Positions 7,357-16,626 of a stretch of 64,000 nucleotides of DNA are shown piece after piece. The translations under genes were made by a program, and so were the position numbers. Origin of the DNA: Roseateles_B sp041912595 (lineage in GTDB: Bacteria > Pseudomonadota > Gammaproteobacteria > Burkholderiales > Burkholderiaceae_C); the NCBI GenBank assembly GCA_041912595.1, contig JAYRMR010000004.1, forward strand, positions 62,001 to 126,000, read 5' to 3'. The notes under the pieces were generated by a model. That model saw only the letters and a list, made by a program, of their open reading frames with translations. It did no database searches and was not told where the DNA came from. The first letter of the stretch is position 1. The number at the start of each line of letters is the position of its first letter.

Positions 7357-9966
7357 TCAGGCCTTCTTCGCCGCCGTCTTGCGCGCGGCCGTCTTGGCCG
7401 CCGGCTTGGCGGCGCGCGGCTCGAACTCGAACATCACCTTGCCTGCCTTGGCGTCGAAGGCCAGGAAGGCCTTGAACTTGCGGCGGGTCTTGTTCGAGAC
7501 GAAGTTCTCCAGCAGGTCCGTCTTGCCGGCCTCCAGCAGCTTGCGCATCTGGTTGAGCTCGATGGGCTGCTGCAGGATGATCTTGCCGCTCTTGAAGTCG
7601 CAGGAGGGCGCCGGGCCGGTGCTCTTCTCGCAGACGTAGTTGCTGCCGTGCTCGTAGACGGTGCCGCCGCACTTGGGGCAGGCGCCCAGCGGCTCGGACT
7701 GGCTGAAGTCCACGGCCTCGGCGGCCTCGTCGGCCTTCTTGGCGTCCTCGCCGAAGTCGAACTCCAGCTTCCAGTTCTGGATCTCCTCGTCATAGACCAG
7801 GGCCAGCTCGGCCGTGAAGGGCCAGCCCGCCTTGGAGCGGAAGCCTTCGAGCGGGCCGATCTTCTTGTCGTGCAGGAACTTCTCGACCTCGTGCAGCTCG
7901 AAGCTGCGGCCGCCCGGAATCTTGCCGATGGAGAAGCCGCAGCCGTCCGAGCTTCCATCCTTGCCGCAGCAGGTGAAGCGGCGGTAGTTCTCCTTCACGA
8001 CGCCGCCGCACTTCGGGCACGGCGTCTTGAGGGTGGCGTAGTCGCCCGGGATGGTGTCGCGGTCGTATTCCTTGGCCTTCTGCACCACGCGCTGGGTCAT
8101 CTCGGCGATGCGCGCCATGAACTCCTCGCGGTTCAGTCGGCCCTTCTCCATCTCGGCCAGCTGGTGCTCCCAGTTGCCGGTCAGCTCGGGCTTGGTGAGG
8201 TCCTCGACGCCCAGGCCGCGCAGCAGCGTCATCAGCTGGAAGGCCTTGGCGGTGGGGATCAGCTCGCGGCCTTCGCGCAGCATGTACTTCTCGGTGATCA
8301 GGCCTTCGATGGTGGCGGCGCGCGTCGCTGGCGTGCCCAGGCCCTTCTCGGCCATGGCCTCGCGCAGCTCGTCGTCATCCACGAGCTTGCCGGCGCCTTC
8401 CATGGCGGACAGCAGCGTCGCTTCCGTGTAGCGGGCGGGCGGCTTGGTGGCCAGGCCCTTGACGTCGACATGCTCGGTGCGCACCACCTCGCCGGGCTTC
8501 ACCGGCACGAGGCTCGCGCCGCTGCCGTCGTCCTCGCTCTGGGCCTCCTTGCCGTAGACCGCCAGCCAGCCCGGGTTCACCAGCACCTTGCCGTTGGTCT
8601 GGAACTTGTAGTCCTTGCCGCCAGCGTTCACCGTGGAGATGCGCGTCGTGACCTGGAACTCGGCCGCCGGGAAGAAGACGGCGAGGAAGCGCTTGACCAC
8701 CAGCTCGTAGAGCTTGGCCTCGGCCTCGGTGAGGCTCTTGGGCGCCTGCAGCGTGGGGATGATGGCGAAGTGGTCCGAGACCTTGGCGTTGTCGAAGACC
8801 TTCTTGGTGGGCTTGATGTAGCCCTTGTTGAGCGCGACGCGCGCATGGCCGGCCAGGGCCTGCAGCGGGCCGGGCAGGTCCTCGTTGGCGATCATCTCGG
8901 CGGTCTGCTTGGCGACGGCCAGGTAGTCCTCGGGCAGGTAGCGCGAGTCGGTACGCGGGTAGGTGAGGACCTTGTGCTTCTCGTACAGCGCCTGGGCCAG
9001 GCCCAGCGTGGTCTTGGCCGAGAAGCCGAAGCGGGAGTTGGCCTCGCGCTGCAGCGTCGTCAGGTCATAGAGGCCCGGGCTGCTCTGCGAGCTGGGCTTG
9101 CTCTCCTCGGTGACGGACGCGGGCTGGCCCTTCACCGCCTTGGCGATGGCCTCGGCCTCGGCCTGTGTCCAGACGCGGTCGGCCCGCAGCTCGGCGTCGT
9201 CCGGGTTCTTCTTCCAGGCCGGGTCGAACCACTTGCCCTCGTACTGACCGGCCTCGGCGTCGAAGCTGCCGCGGATTTCCCAGTAGTCGCGGGCGACGTG
9301 CTTGCGGATCTTCTCCTCGCGCTCGACGACGATGGACAGCGTGGGCGTCTGCACGCGGCCGACGGTGGTGAGGAAGAAGCCGCCGTCACGCGAGTTGAAG
9401 GCGGTCATGGCGCGCGTGCCGTTGATGCCCACGAGCCAGTCGGCCTCGGAGCGGCAGCGGGCGGCGTCGGCCAGGGGCAGCATCTGCGCGTCCGTGCGCA
9501 GGCGCTCGAAGCCGTCGCGGATGGCCTGCGGCGTCATGGACTGCAGCCACAGGCGGCTCACCGGCTTGCTGATGGCCGCCTTGGCGGTGCCGGCGTACTG
9601 CACGATGAGGCGGAAGATCAGCTCCCCTTCGCGGCCCGCGTCACAGGCGTTGATGAGGGTCTCGATGTCCTTGCGGCGGATGAGCTTGACCAGCGCATTG
9701 AGGCGGCCCTTGCTCTTGTCGATCGGGTTGAGGTCGAAGTGCGGCGGGATGACGGGCAGGTGGGCGAAGCTCCACTTGCCGCGCTTGACGTCGTATTCCT
9801 CCGGCGCCTTGATTTCCACCAGGTGGCCCACGGCGGAGCTCACCACGTACTGGTCGTTCTCGAAGTACTCGTCATGCTTGTCGAACTTGCCGGACTGCGG
9901 CGTGAGGGCGCGCACGATGTCCTGCGCGACGGAAGGCTTCTCGGCAATGATCAGGGCTTTGCTCAT
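7357..9966 (-). CDS. topB: DNA topoisomerase III
   Basis: Type IA topoisomerase that relaxes or decatenates DNA through a covalent 5'-phosphotyrosine. The 869-residue protein begins with the Toprim domain (SKALIIAEKPSVAQDIV, then NACDAGREGELIFR) and has the active-site Tyr336 in VLTYPRTDSRYL. After the core, the C-terminus carries zinc-finger-like repeats (CPKCGGVVKENYRRFTCCG and CPKCGGTVYEHGSNYVCE) and topoisomerase C-terminal repeats. It ends in an Ala/Lys-rich basic tail, probably for DNA binding. Start ATG 9966 matches the conserved N-terminus; longer upstream in-frame extensions look non-coding. It is the first gene of a probable minus-strand unit with the kinase and AEC genes. Confidence 0.97.
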   Translation of the reverse strand: MSKALIIAEKPSVAQDIVRALTPQSGKFDKHDEYFENDQYVVSSAVGHLVEIKAPEEYDVKRGKWSFAHLPVIPPHFDLNPIDKSKGRLNALVKLIRRKDIETLINACDAGREGELIFRLIVQYAGTAKAAISKPVSRLWLQSMTPQAIRDGFERLRTDAQMLPLADAARCRSEADWLVGINGTRAMTAFNSRDGGFFLTTVGRVQTPTLSIVVEREEKIRKHVARDYWEIRGSFDAEAGQYEGKWFDPAWKKNPDDAELRADRVWTQAEAEAIAKAVKGQPASVTEESKPSSQSSPGLYDLTTLQREANSRFGFSAKTTLGLAQALYEKHKVLTYPRTDSRYLPEDYLAVAKQTAEMIANEDLPGPLQALAGHARVALNKGYIKPTKKVFDNAKVSDHFAIIPTLQAPKSLTEAEAKLYELVVKRFLAVFFPAAEFQVTTRISTVNAGGKDYKFQTNGKVLVNPGWLAVYGKEAQSEDDGSGASLVPVKPGEVVRTEHVDVKGLATKPPARYTEATLLSAMEGAGKLVDDDELREAMAEKGLGTPATRAATIEGLITEKYMLREGRELIPTAKAFQLMTLLRGLGVEDLTKPELTGNWEHQLAEMEKGRLNREEFMARIAEMTQRVVQKAKEYDRDTIPGDYATLKTPCPKCGGVVKENYRRFTCCGKDGSSDGCGFSIGKIPGGRSFELHEVEKFLHDKKIGPLEGFRSKAGWPFTAELALVYDEEIQNWKLEFDFGEDAKKADEAAEAVDFSQSEPLGACPKCGGTVYEHGSNYVCEKSTGPAPSCDFKSGKIILQQPIELNQMRKLLEAGKTDLLENFVSNKTRRKFKAFLAFDAKAGKVMFEFEPRAAKPAAKTAARKTAAKKA

Positions 9967-10019
9967 GGTCTCTTCTGACGTTCCTGGTGGGGCTGGCCGC
10001 CGGCATCGAAAGCTCTGCC

Positions 10020-10025
10020 TACAAT
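10020..10025 (+). promoter_or_regulatory. candidate -10 element for the SET/birA/SPOR unit
   Basis: TACAAT lies 62 bp upstream of the SET-gene ATG in the divergent region with topB. No convincing -35 hexamer is visible at 16-18 bp, so this is tentative. Confidence 0.3.
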
Positions 10026-10086
10026 GCGGCCTCGCGCGCACGCACACGCGCACGCACCCATGATTTCAATGTAACCAACTCGAGCC

Positions 10087-10614
10087 ATGCCGCAAGCCGC
10101 CCGCAAGAAGTCCGCAGACGCTCCCGCCCCGATGGCCGTTCGCAAGGCCGCCAAGGTGCTCAAGGGCAGTGGCCGCCGCATCCAGGTGCGCCGCTCGGGC
10201 GTGCATGGCCGCGGCGTCTTCGCCGTGGCGGAGATCGCGGCGGGCGAGGTCCTGGTCGAGTACACCGGCGAGCGCATCGACTGGGAGGAGGCCATGGACC
10301 GCCACCCCCACGACCCGGCGCAGCCCAACCACACCTTCTACTTCGGGCTCGACGACGGCACGGTGATCGACGCCCTGTACGGTGGCAACAGCGCCCGCTG
10401 GATCAACCACAGCTGCGATCCCAACTGCGAGGCGGACGAGGTCAACGGCCGCGTCTTCATCAAGGCCCTGCGCGATCTGATGCCCGGCGAGGAGCTGTTC
10501 TACGACTACGGGCTGACCGTGGACGAACGCTACACGCCGAAGCTCAAGAAGGAATACGCCTGTCATTGCGGCGCGCCGCACTGCCGTGGCACCATGCTCA
10601 CGCCCAAACGCTGA
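10087..10614 (+). CDS. SET-domain protein-lysine methyltransferase-like protein
   Basis: A 175-residue protein that is nearly all SET domain, preceded by a ~30-residue Lys/Ala-rich N-terminus. Visible hallmarks are the N-terminal GVHGRGVFAV, the core motif RWINHSCDPNC that forms the S-adenosylmethionine pocket, the ELFYDYG catalytic-tyrosine motif, and a complete post-SET cysteine cluster (CHCGAPHCRG). SET enzymes methylate lysines on proteins using SAM; the bacterial target is unknown. birA starts 15 bp downstream and the SPOR-like gene overlaps birA, so the three are probably cotranscribed. Identification of the domain is secure; the role is open. Confidence 0.9.
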   Translation: MPQAARKKSADAPAPMAVRKAAKVLKGSGRRIQVRRSGVHGRGVFAVAEIAAGEVLVEYTGERIDWEEAMDRHPHDPAQPNHTFYFGLDDGTVIDALYGGNSARWINHSCDPNCEADEVNGRVFIKALRDLMPGEELFYDYGLTVDERYTPKLKKEYACHCGAPHCRGTMLTPKR

Positions 10615-10629
10615 ACCGCCCGCCCCACA

Positions 10630-11526
10630 ATGGCCGTCAATCATCAGAACTGGGGCGCCGAGTCGCTCTGGCAAGACCTGGAACCGCTGCTGCCGGGCCT
10701 GTCCATCGAGGTCCTGGCCCGCACGGACTCCACGAACAGCGTGCTGCTGGAGCGCGTGCGCTCGGAGCACCGATCCACCGCCGATCGCGGGACGGAGCGC
10801 CCCACCGAACGGGGCATCGACCGCCATGACAGCGCCCGCTTCGGCCGCCGCGCCCACGACATGCAGCCCTGCCTGCTAGTGGCCGAGCACCAGACCGCCG
10901 GCCGCGGCCGCATGGGTCGCATCTGGCATGCCGAGGCCGGGGCCTCGCTGACCTTCTCCCTGGCCCTGCCGCTCGCGCTGCCGGACTGGTCCGGCCTGTC
11001 GCTCGCCGTCGGCTGCGCCATGGCCGAGGCGCTGGAGCCCTCGCCCGCCGCGGCACCGCGCCTGCAGCTCAAGTGGCCCAACGACCTCTGGCTGGACGGC
11101 CGCAAGCTCGGGGGCATCCTCATCGAGACCGTCAGCGCCGGTGAGCAGCGCATCGCGGTGATCGGCGTGGGCCTGAACATCCGCCCGCAGCATCCCGGCA
11201 ACGAGAGTCAGTTCATGAGCGGCTACGCCAGCCTCGACGAGCTGGACGCGAGCCTCACCGCCCCCGAGGTGCTGCGCCGCGTGGCACGGCCGCTGATCCT
11301 CGCCGTCACCGGCTTTGCGCAGGGAGGCTTCGGCGCCTGGCAGCAGCGCTACGAAGCCCGGGACCTGCTGCGCGGCCGCCCCCTCAGCGCGGCCGGCGCC
11401 GAGGGCGTGGGCGCGGGCGTCAGCGCCCAGGGCGAGCTGCTGATGGACGTGCGCGGCCAGCGCCAGGTCGTGAGCGCCGGTGAAGTCTCCGTCCGCCTGC
11501 AAGCCAGCGAGCCGCCCGCATGCTGA
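10630..11526 (+). CDS. birA: biotin--[acetyl-CoA-carboxylase] ligase (monofunctional)
   Basis: Attaches biotin via biotinyl-5'-AMP to the biotin carrier protein of acetyl-CoA carboxylase in the cytoplasm. The protein (298 aa) has the catalytic signatures TDSTNSVLLE, HQTAGRGRMGRIWH (biotinyl-AMP loop), LKWPNDLWLDGRKLGGIL and VIGVGLNI, followed by a BPL C-terminal domain. It lacks an N-terminal winged helix, so it should not act as a repressor. An unusual Arg/Asp-rich segment of about 35 residues (from ~residue 40) sits between the STN motif and the GRGR loop, where most homologues have a shorter connection. It begins 15 bp after the SET gene. Confidence 0.95.
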   Translation: MAVNHQNWGAESLWQDLEPLLPGLSIEVLARTDSTNSVLLERVRSEHRSTADRGTERPTERGIDRHDSARFGRRAHDMQPCLLVAEHQTAGRGRMGRIWHAEAGASLTFSLALPLALPDWSGLSLAVGCAMAEALEPSPAAAPRLQLKWPNDLWLDGRKLGGILIETVSAGEQRIAVIGVGLNIRPQHPGNESQFMSGYASLDELDASLTAPEVLRRVARPLILAVTGFAQGGFGAWQQRYEARDLLRGRPLSAAGAEGVGAGVSAQGELLMDVRGQRQVVSAGEVSVRLQASEPPAC

Positions 11527-12233
11527 GAATCCTCTTCATCGCCGCCCTGCTCCTGAACGTCCTGGTCTTCGCCTTCACGCAAGGCTGGTTGGACAGTGTC
11601 ACCGGCCTGCGTGCCCGCGGCGACAGCGACCCGGCGCGCCTCGCTCGCCAGGTGCAGCCCGAGCAGCTCCAGCTCCTGAACGCGCAGGCGGCCAAGTCCG
11701 TCCAGGCCCGCGCCTGCCTCGAGTTCGGCCCGCTGATGGGCGAGGACGCCCTGCGCAGCGTGCAGGCGCAGCTGGACAAGGCCGGCATCGCCGCCTCGCA
11801 ATGGCAGGACCAGCGGGCCGAGCAGGCTGGCGTGTGGGCGGTGGCGACCATCCGTTTCCCGAACAAGGACTTCCAGCAGCGCAAGGAAGAGACCTACAAG
11901 CGCATGCGGATCAACTTCGAGTACCTCGCCGGGCCGCCCGAAGAGGTGCCGACGATGGTGCTCTCGCGTCATGGCAGCGAGAAGGCCGCCGAGGCTGCCC
12001 TGGAGGCCATGAGCCAGCGCGCGCTCAAAGGCCTGCGCGTGATGCAGCTCCAGGCCGCCAGCAGCCTGCACGTGCTGCGCTTTGCCCAGGCGGACGGCGT
12101 GACGCAGGGCAAGCTGCGCAGCATCAAGGAGCTGGGCGAAGGCCGTGCCTGCGCGGCATCCGGCGCATCCGGCCCGTCGAGCACCCCCGCGGCCGCCGAT
12201 GTCGCGGCCAGCACGAGTTCCGGCGGGCGCTGA
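11520..12233 (+). CDS. membrane-anchored SPOR-like protein
   Basis: A 237-residue protein with one N-terminal membrane segment (residues ~3-20, ILFIAALLLNVLVFAF) and a periplasmic remainder. The central part (CLEFGPLMGEDALRSVQAQL, then WAVATIRFPNKD) looks like a SPOR-type fold, a domain that binds denuded septal peptidoglycan. Similar proteins often follow birA in Burkholderiales. It overlaps the end of birA by 7 bp, which implies translational coupling. The C-terminus is a low-complexity Ala/Ser tail. The SPOR assignment is pattern-based and moderate; the gene itself is secure. Confidence 0.75.
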   Translation: MLRILFIAALLLNVLVFAFTQGWLDSVTGLRARGDSDPARLARQVQPEQLQLLNAQAAKSVQARACLEFGPLMGEDALRSVQAQLDKAGIAASQWQDQRAEQAGVWAVATIRFPNKDFQQRKEETYKRMRINFEYLAGPPEEVPTMVLSRHGSEKAAEAALEAMSQRALKGLRVMQLQAASSLHVLRFAQADGVTQGKLRSIKELGEGRACAASGASGPSSTPAAADVAASTSSGGR

Positions 12234-12334
12234 ACCCGCCTTCGCGGCGCGGCCTCCCGCCCGCGAGACCGGCGCCTCTTGCAGGCGGCCCAGCCTCCCG
12301 CGAACGCCGCTCCAGGACGCTCCCCAGAAACGAT

Positions 12335-12357
12335 CAGAGCGCCATGGCGGCGCTCTG
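12335..12357. terminator. perfect 9-bp hairpin between convergent genes (candidate bidirectional terminator)
   Basis: CAGAGCGCC (12335-12343) and GGCGCTCTG (12349-12357) pair perfectly around a 5-nt loop, in the 182-bp gap between the ends of the SPOR-like gene and the subtilase gene. There is no T-tract, so rho-independent function is uncertain. Confidence 0.5.
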
Positions 12358-12415
12358 GGAGGTGGGCGTCCGGTCGTCGGCGCCCGCTCAAGGGCCGCGC
12401 AGCGGCCCCGGCCGG

Positions 12416-14176
12416 TCAGCGTGAGCGTCGCGCACGACGCAGCAGCGGCACGCTGGCCAGCAGGGCCAGCAGCCAGGCCGGGCTCATGGCACCGCCACCG
12501 CCACCGCCGCTGCCGCCGGACGACGACGGCGTCGGCGCCACGCTCTTCAGGGCGGCCTGCACGTCCAGCATGCCGGCGCCGCACGTGCTGGTCGTGCAGT
12601 AGCACTCGTACTGACGGGTGCCATCCGGTGCCTTGCAGGCCGCCGGGCTGGCATCGTCCGACGAGCCGCCCCCGGTGGTGGGGAAGGGGCGAACCGTGCT
12701 CACCAGGGTCTGGCGCACCTGGTCCGGCGTCAGGTCGGGGCGCACGGACAGCAACAGGGCGACCGAGCCCGAGACCAGCGGCGCCGAGAAGCTCGTGCCG
12801 ATCGTGACCTCGTTGTTCGTGTAGGCATTGACCGCCGCCTCCGGCCCCTGCTTGCCGGGGTTGCTGGTGGTGAGCATGGGGTACAGGCACGGGCCTTCGG
12901 CGAGGACGCAGTTCCCGCCGGGCGCCGACAGCGTGACCTCGGGGCCCACGCTCGAGAACCCCGTCTTGGTGCCCACATGGCGCAGGCCGCCCACGGCGAT
13001 GACGCCGCTGCAGTTGGCCGGCAGGCCGACCGCCTGGCCGGCCGAATTGCCGGCCGCCGCGACGATCACCGCCCCCTTGGCCCGGACCTCGGCCACGGTC
13101 TCCGTGTAGAGCTTGGCGAGGCTGCTGCCGTCGCTGCAGCTGCCGCTGCCGCCGAGGCTCATGTTGAGCACCCGGGCCGGCGTGGGATTCGCGGGGACGC
13201 CCGGCGCCGTGATGCCGGCGGCCCAGCGCATGCCCAGCATGATGTCGGAGTCATAACCGCCGCACTTGCCCAGCACGCGCACGGGCAGGATCCTGCTGCC
13301 CCAGGACACGCCGGCAATGCCCACGCCGTTGTTGCTGGCCGCGCCGATCAGCCCGGAGACCTTGGTGCCATGCCAGGAGCTGTTGCCCACATCGTCGTAG
13401 GTGCAGCCGCTGATGAGGCCGCTGGCGATGTCGGCGTCGCTCACCCAGTCGCCCGGGTCGCTGGCGTCGCTGTCGCCCCGGTTGCCGTCATTCGCCACGG
13501 CCAGGGCATCGACGTCATTGGTGGACGCGCCGATCATGTCGTAGCCGGGCAGCAGCTTGCCGGCGAGATCCGGGTGGTCGTAGCGAACGCCCGTGTCGAG
13601 CACCGCCACCACCACACTGCTGCTGCCGGTGCTGAGGTCCCAGGCGCCTTCCGCGTTGATGGAGGAGACGAGGTCCTTGCTCGGCGGCATCAGGTACCAC
13701 TGGCCATGGCCATTGCTGCCCTGGGCCTGGTTCACCTGCGGATACAGCGGGTCGTTCGGCACCGCGGTGGCGTGACGGCGCTGGTCGACCGCGACGAGCT
13801 CGACCTCGGCGTCCTTGCCCAGGCGCGCGGCCAGCGCCTCGGAGCTGAGGCCCTTGGCCAGCACCACCTGCGTGCGCTCGTCCAGGCTGTGATGGGCGCG
13901 CAGGGCCAGGCCGGTACGTCCGCCCAGGCCTTCCGCGCGGACGCGGGCGATCTGCCGCGCCGTCGCGACGTCCGTGCGGGCGCTCAGGGCCTGGGCGCGC
14001 ACGCTCTGCGCATTGGCCTTGAAGCGGACGATGACGCGCCCGACGGGCTCGGCGGAGGCGTTCGTGCCGGTGGCGGCAGGGCCGCCGGCGGATTGGGCCT
14101 GCAGGCCCAGGGGAGCGGCCAGGGCGGCCATCAGCAGGCCCAGGGCAAGCGGGCGCAGGCGGGTGGGAAGAGACAT
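12416..14176 (-). CDS. secreted subtilisin-like serine protease (S8) with GlyGly-CTERM tail
   Basis: A 586-residue exported protease. Start ATG 14176 gives a signal peptide (LGLLMAALAAPLGLQAQ); an upstream in-frame extension lacks sense. Residues ~40-120 look like a propeptide. The catalytic triad is Asp194 (AVLDTGVRYDHP), His269 (SSWHGTKVSG) and Ser464 (GTSFSAPLVSG). The C-terminus has Cys pairs, then a Ser/Gly linker, a hydrophobic helix (MSPAWLLALLASVPLL) and a basic end (RRARRSR). This tripartite tail matches the GlyGly-CTERM sorting signal, which is cleaved by rhombosortase before surface release. A rhombosortase gene is present at 47645-48217. Confidence 0.94.
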   Translation of the reverse strand: MSLPTRLRPLALGLLMAALAAPLGLQAQSAGGPAATGTNASAEPVGRVIVRFKANAQSVRAQALSARTDVATARQIARVRAEGLGGRTGLALRAHHSLDERTQVVLAKGLSSEALAARLGKDAEVELVAVDQRRHATAVPNDPLYPQVNQAQGSNGHGQWYLMPPSKDLVSSINAEGAWDLSTGSSSVVVAVLDTGVRYDHPDLAGKLLPGYDMIGASTNDVDALAVANDGNRGDSDASDPGDWVSDADIASGLISGCTYDDVGNSSWHGTKVSGLIGAASNNGVGIAGVSWGSRILPVRVLGKCGGYDSDIMLGMRWAAGITAPGVPANPTPARVLNMSLGGSGSCSDGSSLAKLYTETVAEVRAKGAVIVAAAGNSAGQAVGLPANCSGVIAVGGLRHVGTKTGFSSVGPEVTLSAPGGNCVLAEGPCLYPMLTTSNPGKQGPEAAVNAYTNNEVTIGTSFSAPLVSGSVALLLSVRPDLTPDQVRQTLVSTVRPFPTTGGGSSDDASPAACKAPDGTRQYECYCTTSTCGAGMLDVQAALKSVAPTPSSSGGSGGGGGGAMSPAWLLALLASVPLLRRARRSR

Positions 14177-14311
14177 GGGAAAGGCTCCGGTCCAGGACGG
14201 TTCAATGCCCGGCAGTGTAGGGATTTGCACGCTTCTCGGACGTAAAGAATCGCTAGGCAAAACACGCAGGGCCAAGGCCTCGTCCGCGTGCTTGCCCGCC
14301 GTTCGGCCATG

Positions 14312-14338
14312 AAAAAACCCCGCCGTGGCGGGGTTTTG
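14312..14338 (-). terminator. rho-independent terminator of gap
   Basis: CCCCGCC (14318-14324) pairs with GGCGGGG (14327-14333), flanked by A and T runs. Read on the minus strand, the hairpin is followed by six T residues, 20 bp after the gap stop codon. This is a canonical intrinsic terminator. Confidence 0.88.
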
Positions 14339-14357
14339 CAGTGGGCGGACGCCGGCT

Positions 14358-15356
<999 letters not shown>

Positions 15357-15556
15357 GCGGAAGTCTCCGGAGTGAAATGAAAAAGCTGAAATTCGCGACT
15401 GGGCGGGATTTTCGCCGATTCCGGAGCCCTGGCGGCGCCGGGGCCTGAAACAAAGGGGGTACGAAGGGCCAGGCTTGGATCTGGCGCAAACCCGCGCGCC
15501 GGCGCACGCCCTGTCCGCCGCCTTCCGGCCGCGCTTGCGCCGTCAGCCGCCCACCG

Positions 15557-16576
15557 TCAGCCGCCCGCCTCGGTCGCCGCGCCCAGCTCCAGCTTGCCGC
15601 AGGGCACCTCGACCTGCATCGTGGTGCCGAACAGCTCGTTGGCCTGCCGGTCGGACGAGAAGGCGATCTGGCGCTCGCCCAGCCACTTCAGGAACATCGT
15701 GCGATTGGGGTCGTGCGCACCGACTTCCCGGACCCGGTTCGGCCGGGCCGGCCCGAAGTTCGTGAAGTGCAGCTTGAACGGGCAGTTCATGCTGCGGAAG
15801 TCGAAGCGGGCCTGCAGCTGCTGGGCGCCCTGCATGAAGCCCAGGAACTCGGCCAGCGCGAAGGACTCGCGCTTGAGCACCGTCTGGCGATGGCCGTTGG
15901 GCACCAAGGTGAAGAGCTGCTCCACGGTCTGCGGCTTCTCCTGCCCGGTGCGGCAGGGCATGCGGTAGTCCTGTACGCGCTCGGTCATGGCGGCCTCCAG
16001 GCGCTTGTTGCCGGAGGAGTACACCACCTTCACCGCCGGCGGCTGGGTCCCGTCGCCTGTGAACGTGGCCTCGAGCATCACGTGGTGCATCTCGCGGGTC
16101 AGCGTGTCGAGTCGGTCGGGGTCGTGACGGGGCGTCACGATGCACAGGCGCTCGCCCGTGCCGTTCTCGTCCGGCACGGGCGGCTGGTCGAGGACCGAGT
16201 TGCCGAAGCTGAACTCCTGCACCGCGTGCACCGTCCCGTCCTGGGGCTGCAGGCAGGGCAGGCGGTAGTCGCCGACGTGGTGGTAGACCAGGTCCTGCAT
16301 GTCCTCGTGGGCCGTGTTGGCCAGCACCTCCACGCGTGGCGCGGCGTCGGGCTTCTCGAAGTGCAGGCGCAAGCGCATGAAGCCATGCCGGCGGTCCAGC
16401 GCGTGGTGCGCGGGGTAGGCCGGTGCTTGCTTCGGCATCTGCAGGCAGGCCAGCGACTGCGCAGGCGACGGCGGCGTGGCATCCGTCTGGGCCTGCGCGC
16501 CCGCGGCCGCAGCGGCCATGAAAAAGGCCGCCAGCAGACGGCCCTTGACGGCATTGATGCGCGATTGTGTTTTCAT
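15557..16576 (-). CDS. exported protein of unknown function with two TonB-C-like repeats
   Basis: A 339-residue protein with a signal peptide (LLAAFFMAAAAAGAQAQ). I recognise no named family. Residues ~50-110 (FMRLRLHFEKPDAAPRVEVL, ending DYRLPCL) and ~165-210 (VMLEATFTGDGTQPPAVKVV, ending DYRMPCR) look like two copies of one module. Each is a beta-strand pair with a Pro-Val step followed by a conserved Asp-Tyr-Arg-x-Pro-Cys. The layout resembles the C-terminal domain of TonB-like energy transducers, but no TonB box or membrane anchor is seen. The third part contains paired cysteines. It lies 50 bp after tkt, in the same direction. Confidence 0.65.
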   Translation of the reverse strand: MKTQSRINAVKGRLLAAFFMAAAAAGAQAQTDATPPSPAQSLACLQMPKQAPAYPAHHALDRRHGFMRLRLHFEKPDAAPRVEVLANTAHEDMQDLVYHHVGDYRLPCLQPQDGTVHAVQEFSFGNSVLDQPPVPDENGTGERLCIVTPRHDPDRLDTLTREMHHVMLEATFTGDGTQPPAVKVVYSSGNKRLEAAMTERVQDYRMPCRTGQEKPQTVEQLFTLVPNGHRQTVLKRESFALAEFLGFMQGAQQLQARFDFRSMNCPFKLHFTNFGPARPNRVREVGAHDPNRTMFLKWLGERQIAFSSDRQANELFGTTMQVEVPCGKLELGAATEAGG

Positions 16577-16604
16577 GCGCTCCTCTCCTGTGGAATGGAG
16601 CGCA
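16576..16604 (-). promoter_or_regulatory. hairpin enclosing the ribosome binding site of the 15557-16576 gene
   Basis: TGCGCTCC (16576-16583) pairs with GGAGCGCA (16597-16604), 8 bp. On the minus strand the 3' arm includes a GGAG and the first base of the start codon, and another AGGAG lies in the loop. The structure could limit translation initiation or attenuate read-through from tkt. Confidence 0.4.
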
Positions 16605-16626
16605 CTCTATCGCAGATCGAGGCGGC

